64,000 bases of DNA, from assembly GCA_009733575.1 (NCBI GenBank), contig ML769548.1:1-64000 (forward strand), read 5' to 3'. Below are positions 20,300 through 32,493 of this stretch, piece by piece (the first letter of the stretch is position 1; each line of letters begins with the position of its first letter). The translations under genes and the position numbers were made by a program. The notes under the pieces were generated by a model that was given only the letters and a program-made list of their open reading frames with translations, searched no databases and was not told the DNA's origin. The stretch comes from Gymnopus androsaceus JB14. Taxonomy: Eukaryota > Basidiomycota > Agaricomycetes > Agaricales > Omphalotaceae.

Positions 20300-20985
20300 T
20301 AGAGGTGGGCACGAATACATACTCGAGTATATTCGTTATTCGTGGTACAAATATTTGTCACCTCAAATCCACTATTTATACTCGAGTATATACTCAAATA
20401 TTTGTATAGACATATATTCACGAATAGATATTCGTGAATAACGAGTATTTTAGGACGAATACTTGAGTATACTTGTGATTAATGAACAACATTACAAATA
20501 AAGTAAATATAGGCTCGAACATGTAAGTAATAATGTTGAAGTACTATATTAGTGTTTAATAATAATATAAATACAGTCTGTATACATTTCCAAGTACTAT
20601 TACATCACACAGAATTGTGGCAGTACTGAGAATTGAACTCTGCTGGTCAGCTATCACAGGAAGGCCTGACCTTAATCCAGAGTCGGCGCCCATAACCACT
20701 AAGCCACACAGATTTCATTACAGTTACATGTCAATAACATTATATACATATTCAAACATAGCCAAATTAAGTTATATATTGAATGTTTGCTTAAGTAATG
20801 AATACCTCACATGCTCGTGCTAACGAGCACGTGATATCGGCGAATATTCGCGAATATTCATAAATAAAGTACCACGAATATTTGTGACATCAAATTGGCT
20901 ATTTATACTCGAGTAAGTACTCGTGTAACGAATGGCTAAATACTCATGAATACTCATGAATATTCGCTATTCGTGCCCATCTCTA
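20300..20985. mobile_element. hAT MITE, 686 bp, TSD GCACTCAT
   Basis: TAGAGGTGGGCACGAAT termini, typical of hAT elements, are flanked by a perfect 8-bp duplication GCACTCAT (20292-20299, 20986-20993). Subterminal regions are rich in ACGAATA/TATTCGT words (likely transposase-binding repeats). It carries a tRNA-like segment at 20616-20712 and no transposase ORF. Confidence 0.93.
20616..20712 (-). other. tRNA-like segment inside hAT MITE
   Basis: The minus strand has TGGCTTAGTGG (perfect pol III A-box consensus) and GAGTTCAATTCTC (B box), spaced as in a tRNA with a long variable arm. Pairing of the acceptor ends is poor. It is probably a captured tRNA or SINE head. Confidence 0.5.
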
Positions 20986-21394
20986 GCACTCATAGCACCC
21001 ATAGCACCCATAGCAAGGTCCTCATCTATCCAGAGCTATGAGCTGCTATGGGCTGCTATGGATTGCTATAGAGCATGACATCTGTCAATGGGCAATATAA
21101 TTCATGAAGTCCATAGTAACTCATAGCTACCCATAGCAATTCATAGCAGTTCATATTTCTATGGCTGCTATGGCTTGCTATGGCTTGCTATAACAGCTAT
21201 GGCAATTATCCAGGTTTTGCTGATGTAACCAAATAGGCATTAGTGCTAATATAGATGTGCACTTAATAGCATATACAAAGGTAAACAAAAGAAATGATAA
21301 GTAATTCTGTTATGTGAAAGATAAGATAAAGAAATATTCATAACAGATAGCTGACAAATTTTCAGGAAGAAGCATGCATTAATGCAGGATCAGC

Positions 21395-22165
21395 CCATAC
21401 TAATGGAGCAATATTCAAGTCTGGATGTTTGATCCCCACATTCACCTCAACAAAGACCAATCACCCAAAACAGTCAAAGAAATTGCCATCATGACCTACA
21501 GAAAGGCCCTTGGCACTCTCTAATATCTCTCAGTCACTAATAGACTGGATATCACCTATGCAGTATCTATCCTGGCCCACTTTCCACAAAACCCTGGTAC
21601 TACTCATCGGAACACTGTTAAGTGTATCTATTCCTATCTCAAATACACTCAAGACTTTCGGCTCAGTTCAAACAACCAACAGACAGTCCAAGGTCATTCC
21701 AACACTGATAGCATGTCCCAGGAGGATTGACATGCCATATCCAGGTATGTTTGTATGTTGAACAGCAGAGCTGTATCTTGGTCATTGAAATAACAGGATA
21801 CAATTTGTGTATCCACCATGGAAGCAGAACACATTGCATGTGACCAAGCAAGTGATGTGGCTTAGGAATTGCTTAGGAACCTTTCATTGGAAATCTTTGG
21901 TCCTATCACTCATCCTATCTCTATCCAGTCAGATTACTAGTCAGCAATTGCTTTGGCAAAGGATGACTGATTTCATGCTGGGACCAAACACATTGATATC
22001 CACTATCATTTCATCTGCTACATTATTGAGGTTGAGGAAGGCAAATTCACCTTAAATACTGCCCTACCATAAATATGACAGCAGACATCTTCACCGAAGC
22101 CCTACCTTTGATGAAGTCCAAAGACTTCACTGCATCCATGGGACTTGCAAAGGTTTGAGGGGGAG
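21395..22165 (+). pseudogene. Copia pol 3' fragment (RT end and RNase H)
   Basis: The plus-strand reading resembles the other copia element: HIHLNKDQSPKTV, YLSVTNRLDITYAVSIL, YLKYTQDF, a MSQED-stop-HAIS motif with TGA at the same place as in the first element, and a degraded RNase H. At least six stops break it. It is truncated at the 5' side with no gag or integrase. It is followed by a polypurine tract GTTTGAGGGGGAG and an LTR. Confidence 0.85.
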
Positions 22166-22590
22166 TGTTGGAATATCAAGGTATATTGTATTGATCTATG
22201 TATGGGACAGTTTCTTGTAGGATCCACAATGATGTTATCTCTTTGTACTAAGATAGTGGCAAAACAGCTTTGTCCGGTGTCATGTGACTCAGTCCAAAGT
22301 ATATTGCTAATGGAACAACAAGGAGGCCATTTTAAGAAAAAAGAGCCTTGGGCATGGCTAGTGAAAAGAAGTCTCTAGCCATGCCCGAGGCCGTTTCTTT
22401 GAGAAATGACCTCATTGTGGCTCTATAAGTTGAGAGGTGGCACGTAATGCTGGATGAAACTGTTCTGTGTATATCTTATCACCCCATGCATGACATCATA
22501 CTCTCTTGCAGTCTCCACTTATACTTTCATGTACTAGCCACAGACATTCTTGCAGCAGTCACTTGTTATATTGTACATGACATCATTAGG
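22166..22590 (+). repeat. 3' LTR of truncated copia element
   Basis: It begins TGTTGGAATATCAAGG immediately after a G-rich polypurine tract, and its first bases match the LTR of the complete element. The right boundary is not sharp; I place it near the end of ATGACATCATTAGGG. Includes a CTCTATAAG TATA-like motif near 22422. Confidence 0.6.
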
Positions 22591-23726
22591 GATTATTCTA
22601 TTTGACAACCCCCTTGTTATGAAACAACCCTTTGCTTATTTAGCAACCTGGTTGTTGTCACAAATGGTCATACATCATCAATATTCCAAATAAGCAAAAT
22701 TGAGTATTTCATAAAATTTGCTGTTGTGACTTGTTGATTTCCTTCATAACAAAAGTGAAAGAATGTTGGCAGCAGCTAGCTAAGTACCCAAAGAATGGAC
22801 TGGATTTTGAGTACAAAATATTAAATATACCAGACAAGTACACTCTGGCAGTGGGGTTGATTACTACAACTCAGTGGTTCAGTGAAGTAATTTTTTGGAA
22901 GGTGGAACCCTAGTAGTACTGAAATTTTTAACTTTTTAGGTATTTGGCACTGCCTATCTGGATACTTTTATTATGGATTAGTATTGTGGATTTCCATTTT
23001 TAGGCTGCTTTGTAACAAAGTAAGTATAAGTACCACAACAGCACTTGAAATACTGAGAGCTCAGGTATCCAATACTATCTAATACCATGTTACTTAGTAG
23101 CAAAGTGTGAATAATTAATAAATAATAATCGCTGCTTTCCAGCAGCCTCTGCAGGGGCTTCCACTCTTCACAATAGCTGAGACTGCAAAAGTTATAGCAT
23201 ATTTGCAACTGCTTTTGTCTCAACACACACATGTAATTAACTGGCAGAGTGACTCATTGCTAGTCTGGCCTGCCTCAATAACTTCAAAATTAAACAAGGA
23301 AATAAATATTTTCATTAGCTAGGACTTGTGTATAAAGCCTAGGATATATTCTGTACAATATCAAGCTGTCCTTTTGTCCTATTTGATCATACTAAGTGCT
23401 GTGTGCTCCAAATCACTTGCTTTGCTGATAACAAGTCATCTTATGCCTCTTCTTGCCCTCTTCATAACTCTAATATAAAATGGTAAAATCAACTGACTTT
23501 TCTTGGAAAGTTATTTCTTAAGTGTTGGACAGAGGTTGAAAAACTGGGTCAAAACGGGCTGTCAGTTTTTCCCCATGATGCTTCATTCAGGCTGTACAGA
23601 AATCATTATTTTGGCCTGTTGCAGTTGTTTAATCTTGTTTTATTCAGGTTGAGTGCAATCTTATTTGTTTAGATGAAAATGACACTTTCATAGTCAAGGT
23701 TGTGTTGAGTTTCCAAAAAGTAGACT
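22591..23726. other. AT-rich segment without recognisable gene
   Basis: Only short frames with no motif are seen on either strand. The left edge (GACAACCCCCTTGTTATGAAACAACCC) has an internal inverted character, possibly another MITE end, but I could not find its partner. Confidence 0.45.
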
Positions 23727-23728
23727 TA

Positions 23729-24244
23729 CTCAGGCCCACGGAAAGTGATGGCCCATCACTTTTTTGCTTGTAACTTTTGAACAAATGGATATTTTCACTT
23801 CATTCAAGTTATGAACTTGGTCTACATATTCAATGAAATTGTTCTTGCACCTTCAAAAAGAATGCCTCTGCAAATTAGCTGCTATATTTAGCAAATTGTA
23901 AGATCTTAAAATTTTACAAGGATACATATTTCCTTCTGTCCCTGGATTTTTTTACACATGAAAAGCCAGATATTAAAAATGGGGAGTTCCAATTTTTCCA
24001 TAATTTCTACTCAAAAATAGAAGGTGGTATGAGGAGTCAAAGCAAAACTGCCAAAAATCTTATTGCCTGAATTAAGCAAGGAATTCCCATGGTTCCTTGA
24101 TTCCCAGTGCATGGAATCAAGGGAGTACATGCAGCAGATGAAGAATACAAGTTTTTTGATGTAAAAATACTGCAATCTTCAAAAGATATTCACTGTTCTT
24201 TAGGGAAGGGGCATGGCCGGGTCATTACTTTCTGTGGGCCCGAG
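23729..24244. mobile_element. TA-target MITE (CTCAGGCCCAC family), 516 bp
   Basis: Ends CTCAGGCCCACGGAAAGT and ACTTTCTGTGGGCCCGAG form an imperfect inverted repeat flanked by TA (23727-23728, 24245-24246). There is no ORF. Consistent with a non-autonomous Tc1/mariner-type element. Confidence 0.78.
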
Positions 24245-24327
24245 TACAATATAAAATCCTACCAATAAACTGGGTACTAAGATAATCAAAGTAATTAAAA
24301 CTTTGAAAAGGTTTAATCAACATAAAA

Positions 24328-25023
24328 CTATTAATTGATTATATTTTAAACTAGCAAGAGCAGATCTACTTTTATCTGATTCTACTTAAAAAGATTAGTA
24401 TTTTTTATTTTTAAGTACAATATCAAAAAAAGTATTTTCCATAATACCACATGCAGGTATTATAGCTAAAAACCATAAGAAGTAAAAAGCTGTAGCACTC
24501 TGTCCTATTTCTAAATAGCAATAGGAATAGGCTGGAATAGGAGATTGGTTGAGCTGATGAAACTGTGACTGCTGAGCTCTTGGAGGCATTCTTGGGGAGC
24601 AGGACTATATATAAACTAGATCAGTTGGTTTAAGATGAATAGAAAGGATCAACACGCATGAATAACCATCCATACGCATTTGAGAATCACTGTTCGTAGT
24701 GGTGCTGTTGGTAATCTTGAAAGTATTCACGTGGAAGATACAGATCACACGGAAGGATTTCTTGCGCTGGAGCAAGAGGAAAGTTTTCTCCGTCGACTGA
24801 TTGATCATCTTTTTTATCGCTGATAGGAATGGATGAAGGACAGTTTTCGTTGTTGATTATATGCATACACGAGTCGTCCGAAGGAGGAAGAGAAGTGCCT
24901 GATGATTCTGGTTCAAATCGCGATCGTTCGGATAAAAAGGCAATGGAGATGATATAACTGAGGTTGAAGGAGACGGAGGACGTGAACATGGCCCGGAGGA
25001 AGCCTCGTTGCCGATGCCTGGAG
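24328..25023 (-). repeat. Inner inverted repeat arm (pairs with 31357-32053)
   Basis: About 696 bp match 31357-32053 in reverse orientation with few differences. In arm B this unit is only 8 bp away from the end of the main arm; in arm A it is 5.5 kb away. It therefore belongs to the same inverted duplication. Confidence 0.92.
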
Positions 25024-25430
25024 AGGAAAATCGAGGTAGCGAATCTTTGTCTGTAGTAGGTTCGCATTTGACAGGAATTTCAGGAGGATTTCCGACAGGA
25101 AGACCATATTGTTCCGAGGATAAAGCAATGTTCTTCTTTCTCGCGCCGTTTCGTTTTGACCAAAACCATTGATTAACCAATGCAGGCTCCAAGTTTGTCG
25201 ATATTGGCGAGAGGTATAAGGGAAATGGAATAATAAACCATGAGAGTCGCGTATAAGGTCAGACGGTCAAAGCTGGGTATTAGGACTCACGTGCATCGGA
25301 AATTGCGTCACCTTTCTTTCTTTCTCAGCCTTCAAATCCGAGATCCCTAAGGCCTGAGGATCCAAAGAAGAACCGTCGCAAATATTGATTGGTAAGTAGG
25401 AGTTCTCAGTCAGCGACGAAATATAAATAC
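24611..25430 (-). pseudogene. Unrecognised gene fragment, weak homeodomain-helix resemblance
   Basis: A minus-strand exon ending in KERKVTQFPMH joins in frame across a short GTGAGT intron to PALVNQWFWSKRNGARKKN, followed by a Pro/Ser-rich tail. The VNxWF...KRN...ARKK stretch is reminiscent of a homeodomain recognition helix, but the rest of a homeodomain is not visible. Two overlapping frames remain open beyond; in one, SDDSCMHIINN leads to LPREYFQDYQQ. No start codon is identifiable. Only the 3' part is repeated at 31357-31780. I do not assign a function. Confidence 0.3.
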
Positions 25431-25629
25431 AGGGTTCGCATCATTCTCATGAACAATATGTATCGTTCTAGAGTCTGAATTGACTAGATGTTCGGTTGGG
25501 TAGAGTGGCCCAAGGATACTTACTGTAACGATTTCAGCAGTTATGAGTGATAGTTTTGTTGTAGATGAACGTTCATATGATAAGTTTCAACACGTCAGAC
25601 ATGTTATTCATCTTATTTCTAAGCCTACA

Positions 25630-28600
25630 TTAGAGTCCATGCCGTACCCAATAATCTACCCAGAGTTTAGCTTCACACTGGCCAATAGGATCTAGTTCTC
25701 GAATCCGCCTGCTAATGCGCTGGATGTTTGTTGTCTTGAAAACAGTACCTCCGAGTGCCTCCGAGTCTTCAACGGTCTCCTCACTTGCCTTTGCTAAAGC
25801 ACGCACAAATTCAATAATTTTAGCAGCGGGCTATGAAATTTCAGAGAATTCAGCAAAACATCAATATGTATCATAGTCTCAGGACTTACAATGTCCTTTG
25901 CAATTCTTTCTGACAATAGAGTGGAAGCGGTATCTTCTAGAGCCAGAGCCCACTTCCGGAAAGGAACCATAGGCAACGCATCCGTGGAAAGGTGCTTGGC
26001 TGAGATCAACGACTCTTGCATTGCCCCCATTACACTTGTCCAGGACACTGGCCGAGGGTGTACAAGGTTGATGGCGAAAGGAGGTTCCTCCTTGACAAAT
26101 CCAACATCGAGAATAGCTTCGGCAAGCGCATCAATGGGAGCCCAGGAGACGAACTCCGGGGTACTGTTAGCCAGCATATTCCTTTCTATGGAGCTATGTA
26201 CACTCACTCCATTTGCATCCGGAAGCATGCCTAAAGTAAGCGAGGACTTGATGATCATCGGGAGCCAGTCACTCATAGCCCAAGCAGCATTTGAACGTCC
26301 ACCTGTGATTTGACCAATTCTGAACGACGAGGAATTCAAACCGCTCTTTGCCAAGATCTGTGAGCATAGCAAACTGAGATATGATCAAGAAGATGGGGCG
26401 AAATAACACCAACTCTTTCTGAGACATATTTGCTTTCCCCATAACCACTGCCGACTGCGTACTGAGGGTCTGACACGACTTCCTCCGGGTAGGGACCCAA
26501 GGATTTCGAATTCCACGATTGTGCAGATCCAATAGACGAGGTGAACAGGAAACGTAGCGATGAAGCATATCGAGATGAATGAGCCAGATCAATAAGATTT
26601 CGAGTTCCATGAACATGGGGTTCGAAAGAAGACAAAGAAAGGTTGAAATCAAGTCTCCACGCATTGTGGATAATGAGTGTCAAGCTATCCTGAAGCTATA
26701 TCGCCAAAGGTTATTAGATGATCTAAAGCTGTAAGAAAATGGAACTCATACTCGATTGTATACATCATCCGTTAGGCCTAATTGTGGCTCCGAACTATCG
26801 CCTTCGAGATGAATGAGTCTATCAGAAGAAAGGAGGGCGACGTCGAGCTCCTTGTCTTTGAACCGCTCCTGATGCCGTTGCAATAATAGATATCTGAGAG
26901 GAAGGTCGATTCAAGGTGTACACAAGGGCAACGGATTCGTTCGAGAGTAGAGAGGCAAGCATCTGCGCGCCAAGATTACCAGTTGATCCCGTTAGTAGTA
27001 CAACTGTTTTAGTCGCAGGAGTGTCAGCTTTGGAAGTAATCGGAACGTCCAATCCTGAAGAATACGAGGAGATCATATTCTCTATTGCTGCTTCATGGTC
27101 ACTACCAACCCCGTTTTGATGATTTGGATCTTGAACGAGCCCGACAACGAACTCGGAGAGCCTTTCAATTGTAGGGTAGTTGTATACAGTGCTTTGCGTG
27201 ATGAGCCGTGAAGCAGCGCGTAGAGAGGGGTTATCGGAACCTCGCAGTGCGCCAACTATACGCAGTCGGAGGACGGTTGCACACAAGCTGAGAAGATCTT
27301 TAGCGACGATACCTTTGTATGATAATGTTCATCTTCGCGCACCTATCAAACCCATGATCGAAAATATCATCCGATAAATCCACAGAGTTGTAACATAGAT
27401 CCTTCACCTCCGCTGTTAGCCACTGCTGCACTGCCGAGAGATCCCAAGTTGAAGGACCGGATGAGGTACTGGCATTTGACTCCACTGACTTCATATCTAA
27501 TTGAAGATTTTAGAATCCCGCCAGGATTTCTTTTTAAGGGACATACATCTGGTCAATTTCCGCCTCGTATTCTTTAGCATGCCTTCTTCCGTATGACTGT
27601 GCCCTTTGGAGTCCGTGGGAGGGACTTCGTGGACGAGGCAATAAGAATCATCTCCTTGTAGATTCTGCTGAATGCAGGAACCAGTCTGTTGGCTTCTTCG
27701 ATTGTAGGCCTATGATATATAAGAGAACGAACGACAGGAGAAATTAAAGAATCTGCATACCAAACCTTGTTACGGAACTCCTGATACTTGAATTTGGTCA
27801 TTAATGTCGACCTCATTCCCAGACGACGGCTCAAGCAATACTCCAGGCTGATCCCGTTGGCGTCCAAACATGACGACACCCGTAATCCTGTGAACGAGGA
27901 GACCCATGAGAGCCAGTCCAAGATGAAAGTAGGTGCGATGTACTTACAAGGGACTCTTACTAACACATCCTTCAAAAGGTTGGGGACAGTTTTTTCACCC
28001 GAAGAATGAATTATGACATCGTCCATGCGTCCGACACTGAGGATATGAACTCAAATACGACTCAGAATGGAACGGCTCGACTTACATAAACCATAAATCC
28101 GGTTTAGTAGGATGCTGTTTGAATAGGTCTGACGTCGCATACCCAGGTACGTCTGGAAGGTTTTCCACAGCTATGCGGTATGAATCTGTGTTCTACATAA
28201 AGATATGCGTTTAGAGAACGAAATAATATTATTATGCGGCGTGCAAGCACTTTACTCACCAAAACTTGAAGCTCAAATGTACCATCTCCTTGAGGATTCC
28301 ACCGGATGTGCGGACTATCGGGGATTCTAAGCCACGCCCAATCCTCAGGCACTGTTTTCCGAGTTCGATAACGCAGGGCAGCCAAATTCAGTAGCCGCCA
28401 TATCCCACTCGGAAGATTGACGGAATTTGCGACATGAGAAATCACCTGTTGCAGGGGCCAGAGGTCCACCTCCCGTAGACTATAAACGAATTAGACATGC
28501 ACTAGGTGCGCTATGTGGTATACAGAACGAGCACTCACAAGAAATCGAAGTGATCTTAGAACGTCTACACTTGACGGAGACTGAGCCCAAATCTGTATCA

Positions 28601-29598
28601 TTGCAGGCATAGCAAGACAACCATTACTGCGTGTCCTTCGAAGATGCTCGATAACATTATCAGGTGTCGCCTGAACCGGTAACATCTGCTGGTTTAGTCA
28701 CTACTGCAGGGTAGGTGGCTATTGTGTTTCCGCCGTATAATGAGGCTATAATCTGAATCCAGAACCCTATTGCATGAAACGAAGGAAGTGACATGCTTCC
28801 AATGCGGCAGTCACCTAATTGATGGATGAATGCTGTAAACTAGAAGGTCAGGAAGTTAGAAAGGCAATAGAACAAAGCTTCCTTACCGCTGCTCGCACAG
28901 GTCTTGATGTAGAGATAATCGAATGAGATGGGCTTAGGCAATCCAGTGCTTCCAGACGAGTGCAAGATCCCAGCAATGACATCCAGAGCAGGATTAGCTG
29001 AAGCCGGGGGATACATCTCGAATGGATCCTTATCGGTCTCGGCTCCAAGCTTTGGAAATAGTTCATTCAACCCCGGAATCTCCTCGAAAGTAAGATCATA
29101 GCTGGGTTCACCAGGAGTCTCAGATGCCAACTCCGACTTAATATTCTGGAATAGCTCCTGCAGAGTGGATCGTGTACCCAGAATACGATGAGCTCCGGTC
29201 TTCTTCATCAGATTAATCACTGCTTCGGGGGTGTTACGGGGAGAAATCGGGAAAGGCTGGATAACCGCGTTAAACCAGCGCGGTCGGAGTAGCAGAAGAC
29301 TTGACTTACGATTAACCCGGCCTCCATCAATCCTACTATGGCTGAGGCGTAGACAATAGTGTCCACTAACGCTATGATGCCCACTACCTCGCGATCTGGG
29401 CCTGAACGACATGGGCGGACGAGATGAGCTACACGATGGCAGGCGCGAATGAACTCTAGGTATTTGATCTCCGTGAGATCGTCTTTCCCGTCAGACGCAT
29501 AAACATAAACAAGTTCGTTTGGATTATTCGTGTAATGGAACTGGAGGACTTGAGGGATGGTAGTATGTTCAGTCTACAGACGGTTTTGAGAGTGTCAT
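25630..29598 (-). pseudogene. NRPS-like adenylate-forming reductase (A-PCP-R), decayed
   Basis: The domain order on the minus strand is adenylation (PQVLQFHYTNN, GPDREVVGIIAL, core A3 HSSGSTGLPKP, GRMDDVIIHSSGEKTVP, A10-type PRTPKGTVIRKKA), carrier domain, then thioester reductase (LLTGSTGNLG Rossmann motif, catalytic GYGESKY, end at WVDYWVRHGL). The carrier serine codon is AGC split by an intron: AG at ~27341 and C at ~27283, restoring DHGFDSLCATVLR. Such enzymes activate a carboxylic acid and release it reductively. Frame breaks occur near 28683, 28350, 27800 and 26890. Many introns are still canonical. With several frameshifts it is best called a recent pseudogene, unless the assembly is error-prone. 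Confidence 0.85.
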
Positions 29599-31356
29599 CG
29601 TTCAGGTTATCTTCGTAGCAGAGGCGGAAAGATAGTAGTTAACAAAACAATGCATCTGGGTATTTATACCAAACATATCACCTGAACCTCTCCGACGGCC
29701 AACGAATTCTTTTTGAAAGTTAGTCACTACGCACGACAAATCATAATCACTCTAGTCAATCCTTTCCCCTAAGACGATCGACTACCATTGCGTCAATCGT
29801 GTCACGGACTCATGGATATCAAGGACTATGTAGTGATTCTTCGACGGATTGTATGCAGCCCACGGGGTTTCTAAACGCGGAAAATGGATCATTACGAGTG
29901 GGAACAGATCTACTCGGCTCGGCTTATTCAAAAGGATTCAAGAGCACATATTCCATGACGAGGTTCTGGCATTGACACAGTAAGAAGAGGCACTACTATC
30001 CGAGTTTCGCGGCCAGAATCACACAGTGGGTATTGAGAACATAAGAACTAGGCCATAAGCGTGCGATGAATGCCGATGTTCTTCAACTACTATGTTTTAC
30101 CAGCTGGTCAGAACGCATACCTAATAACGAGGTTATGTCATTTGGGGGGTAATACCATCCGAGTTCTTCGGCCAGAATCGCGGAGTGGGTATTAAGAGCA
30201 TAAAGAGCCATACTGTAAGCAGCGTACAATGTCCATCGATGTCGAGCATGTTCCATCAGTTTGGACCAGTCCAAAAGCAACAAACAGATAAATGCAAAGT
30301 TTTCAAGGACAGTGAGCCTCATTTGCGTGAGCTGCAGCTGTCGGTGCGACCTTGCGCGCATTTTTTGTGTGTGCATATATCTCACGGCGGAATTGCCGGT
30401 TTGGCCAACATTTTTGCAAACGGAAATAATATGGGGGAAGGTTTCAGACTAAGTCGATCCTTGGTCGATTCATAAACTGAGCCTTGCCTACAGACTGGCT
30501 CCAGCTCAACAGAGTCAAAACATGGTGTGCGTGATGTGCGATGATACCCATCTACGTAGGTAACGTAGGAGCCTGCGATGCATGAAGCAAAGCACAGATA
30601 CTTACGCTCAACTTCCCACCAACTTTCTCGGCTCCGTTCTTGGACTGATTTGGGCACTGTACCAACCCCCAACATATGCCCAGATATTTAGCGTTAACCG
30701 AACTTTCGACACCAACTCTGCCTCTAGTCATTGATTCCATTCTCCCGTTAATATTATGGGTGACTTATAATGGTTCAAGTGGGTGGTGCACAACATTTGA
30801 GTAAGATGACACTTTGAGAGAAAGTGAACTAATGCCCAGAAAACAAATGACAGTGTTAAGCAAAAACAAGGACATTATAGCTCTCAGAATCTACACTGGA
30901 CATGGTGTTGAGGTCAGGAACAGAGGCTATTATGCATCATGTGAATGCAGGATCACCATATTGGCAAAAAGAAAAAAGCTCACCATGAACTCCGACCTGA
31001 ACAAGACCTGGGAGGCACATTTTTTGATATAGAATATCGGTATGTGTTATCTGTGCTATATAGAAGGGCTCTCCATTTGCATCCATGCCCCCTCTAAAAT
31101 TGGTAACGCATTTAGAATACATATGATTAGAGGAATTAATCTCACCGAACGGGCACAGCACCGCAGAGTGCTTCAAGACGGAAAGCTCCGGATACTGCAG
31201 CCCAACGAACTGATTGACTTGGACCAGTGGGGACCTCACATTTATCGAACTGGCCCGGGAAGGGTAAGGGATGTAAGGGAGATGAAAAAATGACCAGTAC
31301 AGACAAACTGACTGTGATTACTTTCCCGTTATAGGCAATTTTGAAAAGGGAGCCTG
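29599..31356. other. Region upstream of NRPS-like gene, unrecognised coding-like pieces
   Basis: A ~100-bp unit is imperfectly repeated at about 29965-30085 and 30125-30250 (shared words ATCCGAGTT, GGCCAGAATC, GTGGGTATT). On the minus strand around 30083-30385 the frame LLLLDWSKLMEHARHRWTL reads like a protein but matches nothing I know. The plus-strand stretch 31042-31293 is also open without known motifs. No gene is assigned. Confidence 0.35.
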
Positions 31357-32053
31357 CTCCAGGCATCGGCAACGAGGCTTCCTCCGGGCCATGTTCGCGT
31401 CCTCCGTCTCCTTCAACCTCAGTTATATCATCTCCATTGCCTTTTTATCCGAACGATCGCGATTTGAACCAGAATCATCAGGCACTTCTCTTCTTCCTTC
31501 GGACGACTCGTGTATGCATATAATCAACAACGAAAACTGTCCTTCATCCATTCCTATCAGCGATAAAAAAGATGATTCATCAGTCGACGGAGAAAACTTT
31601 CCTCTTGCTCCAGCGGAAGAAATCCTTCCGTGTGATCTGTATCTTCCACGTGAATACTTTCAAGATTACCAACAGCAGCCCACCACTATGAACAGTGATT
31701 CTCAAATGCGTATGGATGGTTATTCATGTGTGTTGATCCTTTCTATTCATCTTAAACCAATTGATCTAGTTTATATATAGTCCTACTCCCCAAGAATGCC
31801 TCCAAGAGCTCAGCAGTCACAGTTTCATCAGCTCAACCAATCTCCTATCCCAGCCTATTCCCATTGCTATTTAGAAATAGGACAGAGTGCTACAGCTTTT
31901 TACTTCTTATGGTTCTTAGCTACAGTACCTGCATGTGGTATTATGGAAAATACTTTTTTGATATTGTACTTAAAAAAAATACTAATCTTTTTAAGTAGAA
32001 TCAGATAAAAGTAGATCTGCTCTTGCTAGTTTAAAATATAATCAATTAATAGC
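31357..32053 (+). repeat. Inner inverted repeat arm (pairs with 24328-25023)
   Basis: A reverse copy of 24328-25023. The left edge (31357) cuts the gene-like sequence that continues intact on the other side at 25024-25430, so this copy is the derived, truncated one. The right edge meets the main arm B after 8 bp. Confidence 0.92.
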
Positions 32054-32229
32054 TTAGCACCCTTACCTTTCTTTGCCCCACCCACCTCCCTTTCCAACAT
32101 GAACATCTAGAACTTAAACCTGACTTTGACCTGACTCTTCTAAGACTCTAGCTCAGACAATATATTGGACATTTCTGTGAGTGGCTGAGTATAAATAGGT
32201 CCAAATTTCTAAGGTAATTTTGGGTTTTC

Positions 32230-32493
32230 AAGAGTTGGTACGTTTTCTCAGAGCTGCATGACCCGCTTACATTTCCTCGCACACTTGAAGAGATGTTCAC
32301 TAAAAGTGAAGGCTTCCCCGCGTTCACGCATGGTCTGGGACCAGCACTAATTCGGTGAGGATGATAAAAACATCTTGTGTGCTGTGTTCACCTTGCTGAC
32401 GTTCTTGTTTTGGTTCTCCTTAGGTCGCCGTTTGCGAACGGTGCCACCTCCCTCGGCTTCAAGCTCGCCAATCGATCCTTGAACTTGTTCTAA
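32230..32493 (+). pseudogene. Carrier-like 3' fragment, arm B copy
   Basis: The same two exons and intron as 18371-18630 in inverse orientation, again preceded by TATAAATAGG at about 32191 and again lacking any upstream exons. The structure was therefore already truncated before the inverted duplication formed. Confidence 0.4.

Larger units (their letters stand above)
20245..21224. mobile_element. TIR element (ATCAGCAAAACCTG family) with nested hAT MITE
   Basis: The ends are ATCAGCAAAACCTGG and CCAGGTTTTGCTGAT. Without the nested element it is about 290 bp, made of repeats such as TAGCACCCATAGCACCCA and GCTATGG words that fold back on themselves. It shares terminal sequence with the 147-bp element at 20023. 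Confidence 0.78.

Noticed and set aside
20616..20712. Functional tRNA gene
   Set aside because: A and B boxes are good but acceptor and anticodon arms do not pair convincingly, and it is internal to a MITE.
18796..24327. Whole arm A-specific segment as a single large transposon
   Set aside because: No matching ends at 18792 and 24327; it resolves into several independent elements and a truncated copia.
24611..25430. Calling this a mating-type homeodomain gene
   Set aside because: Only one helix-like motif is visible, with no flanking partner gene or full homeodomain; the evidence is too thin.
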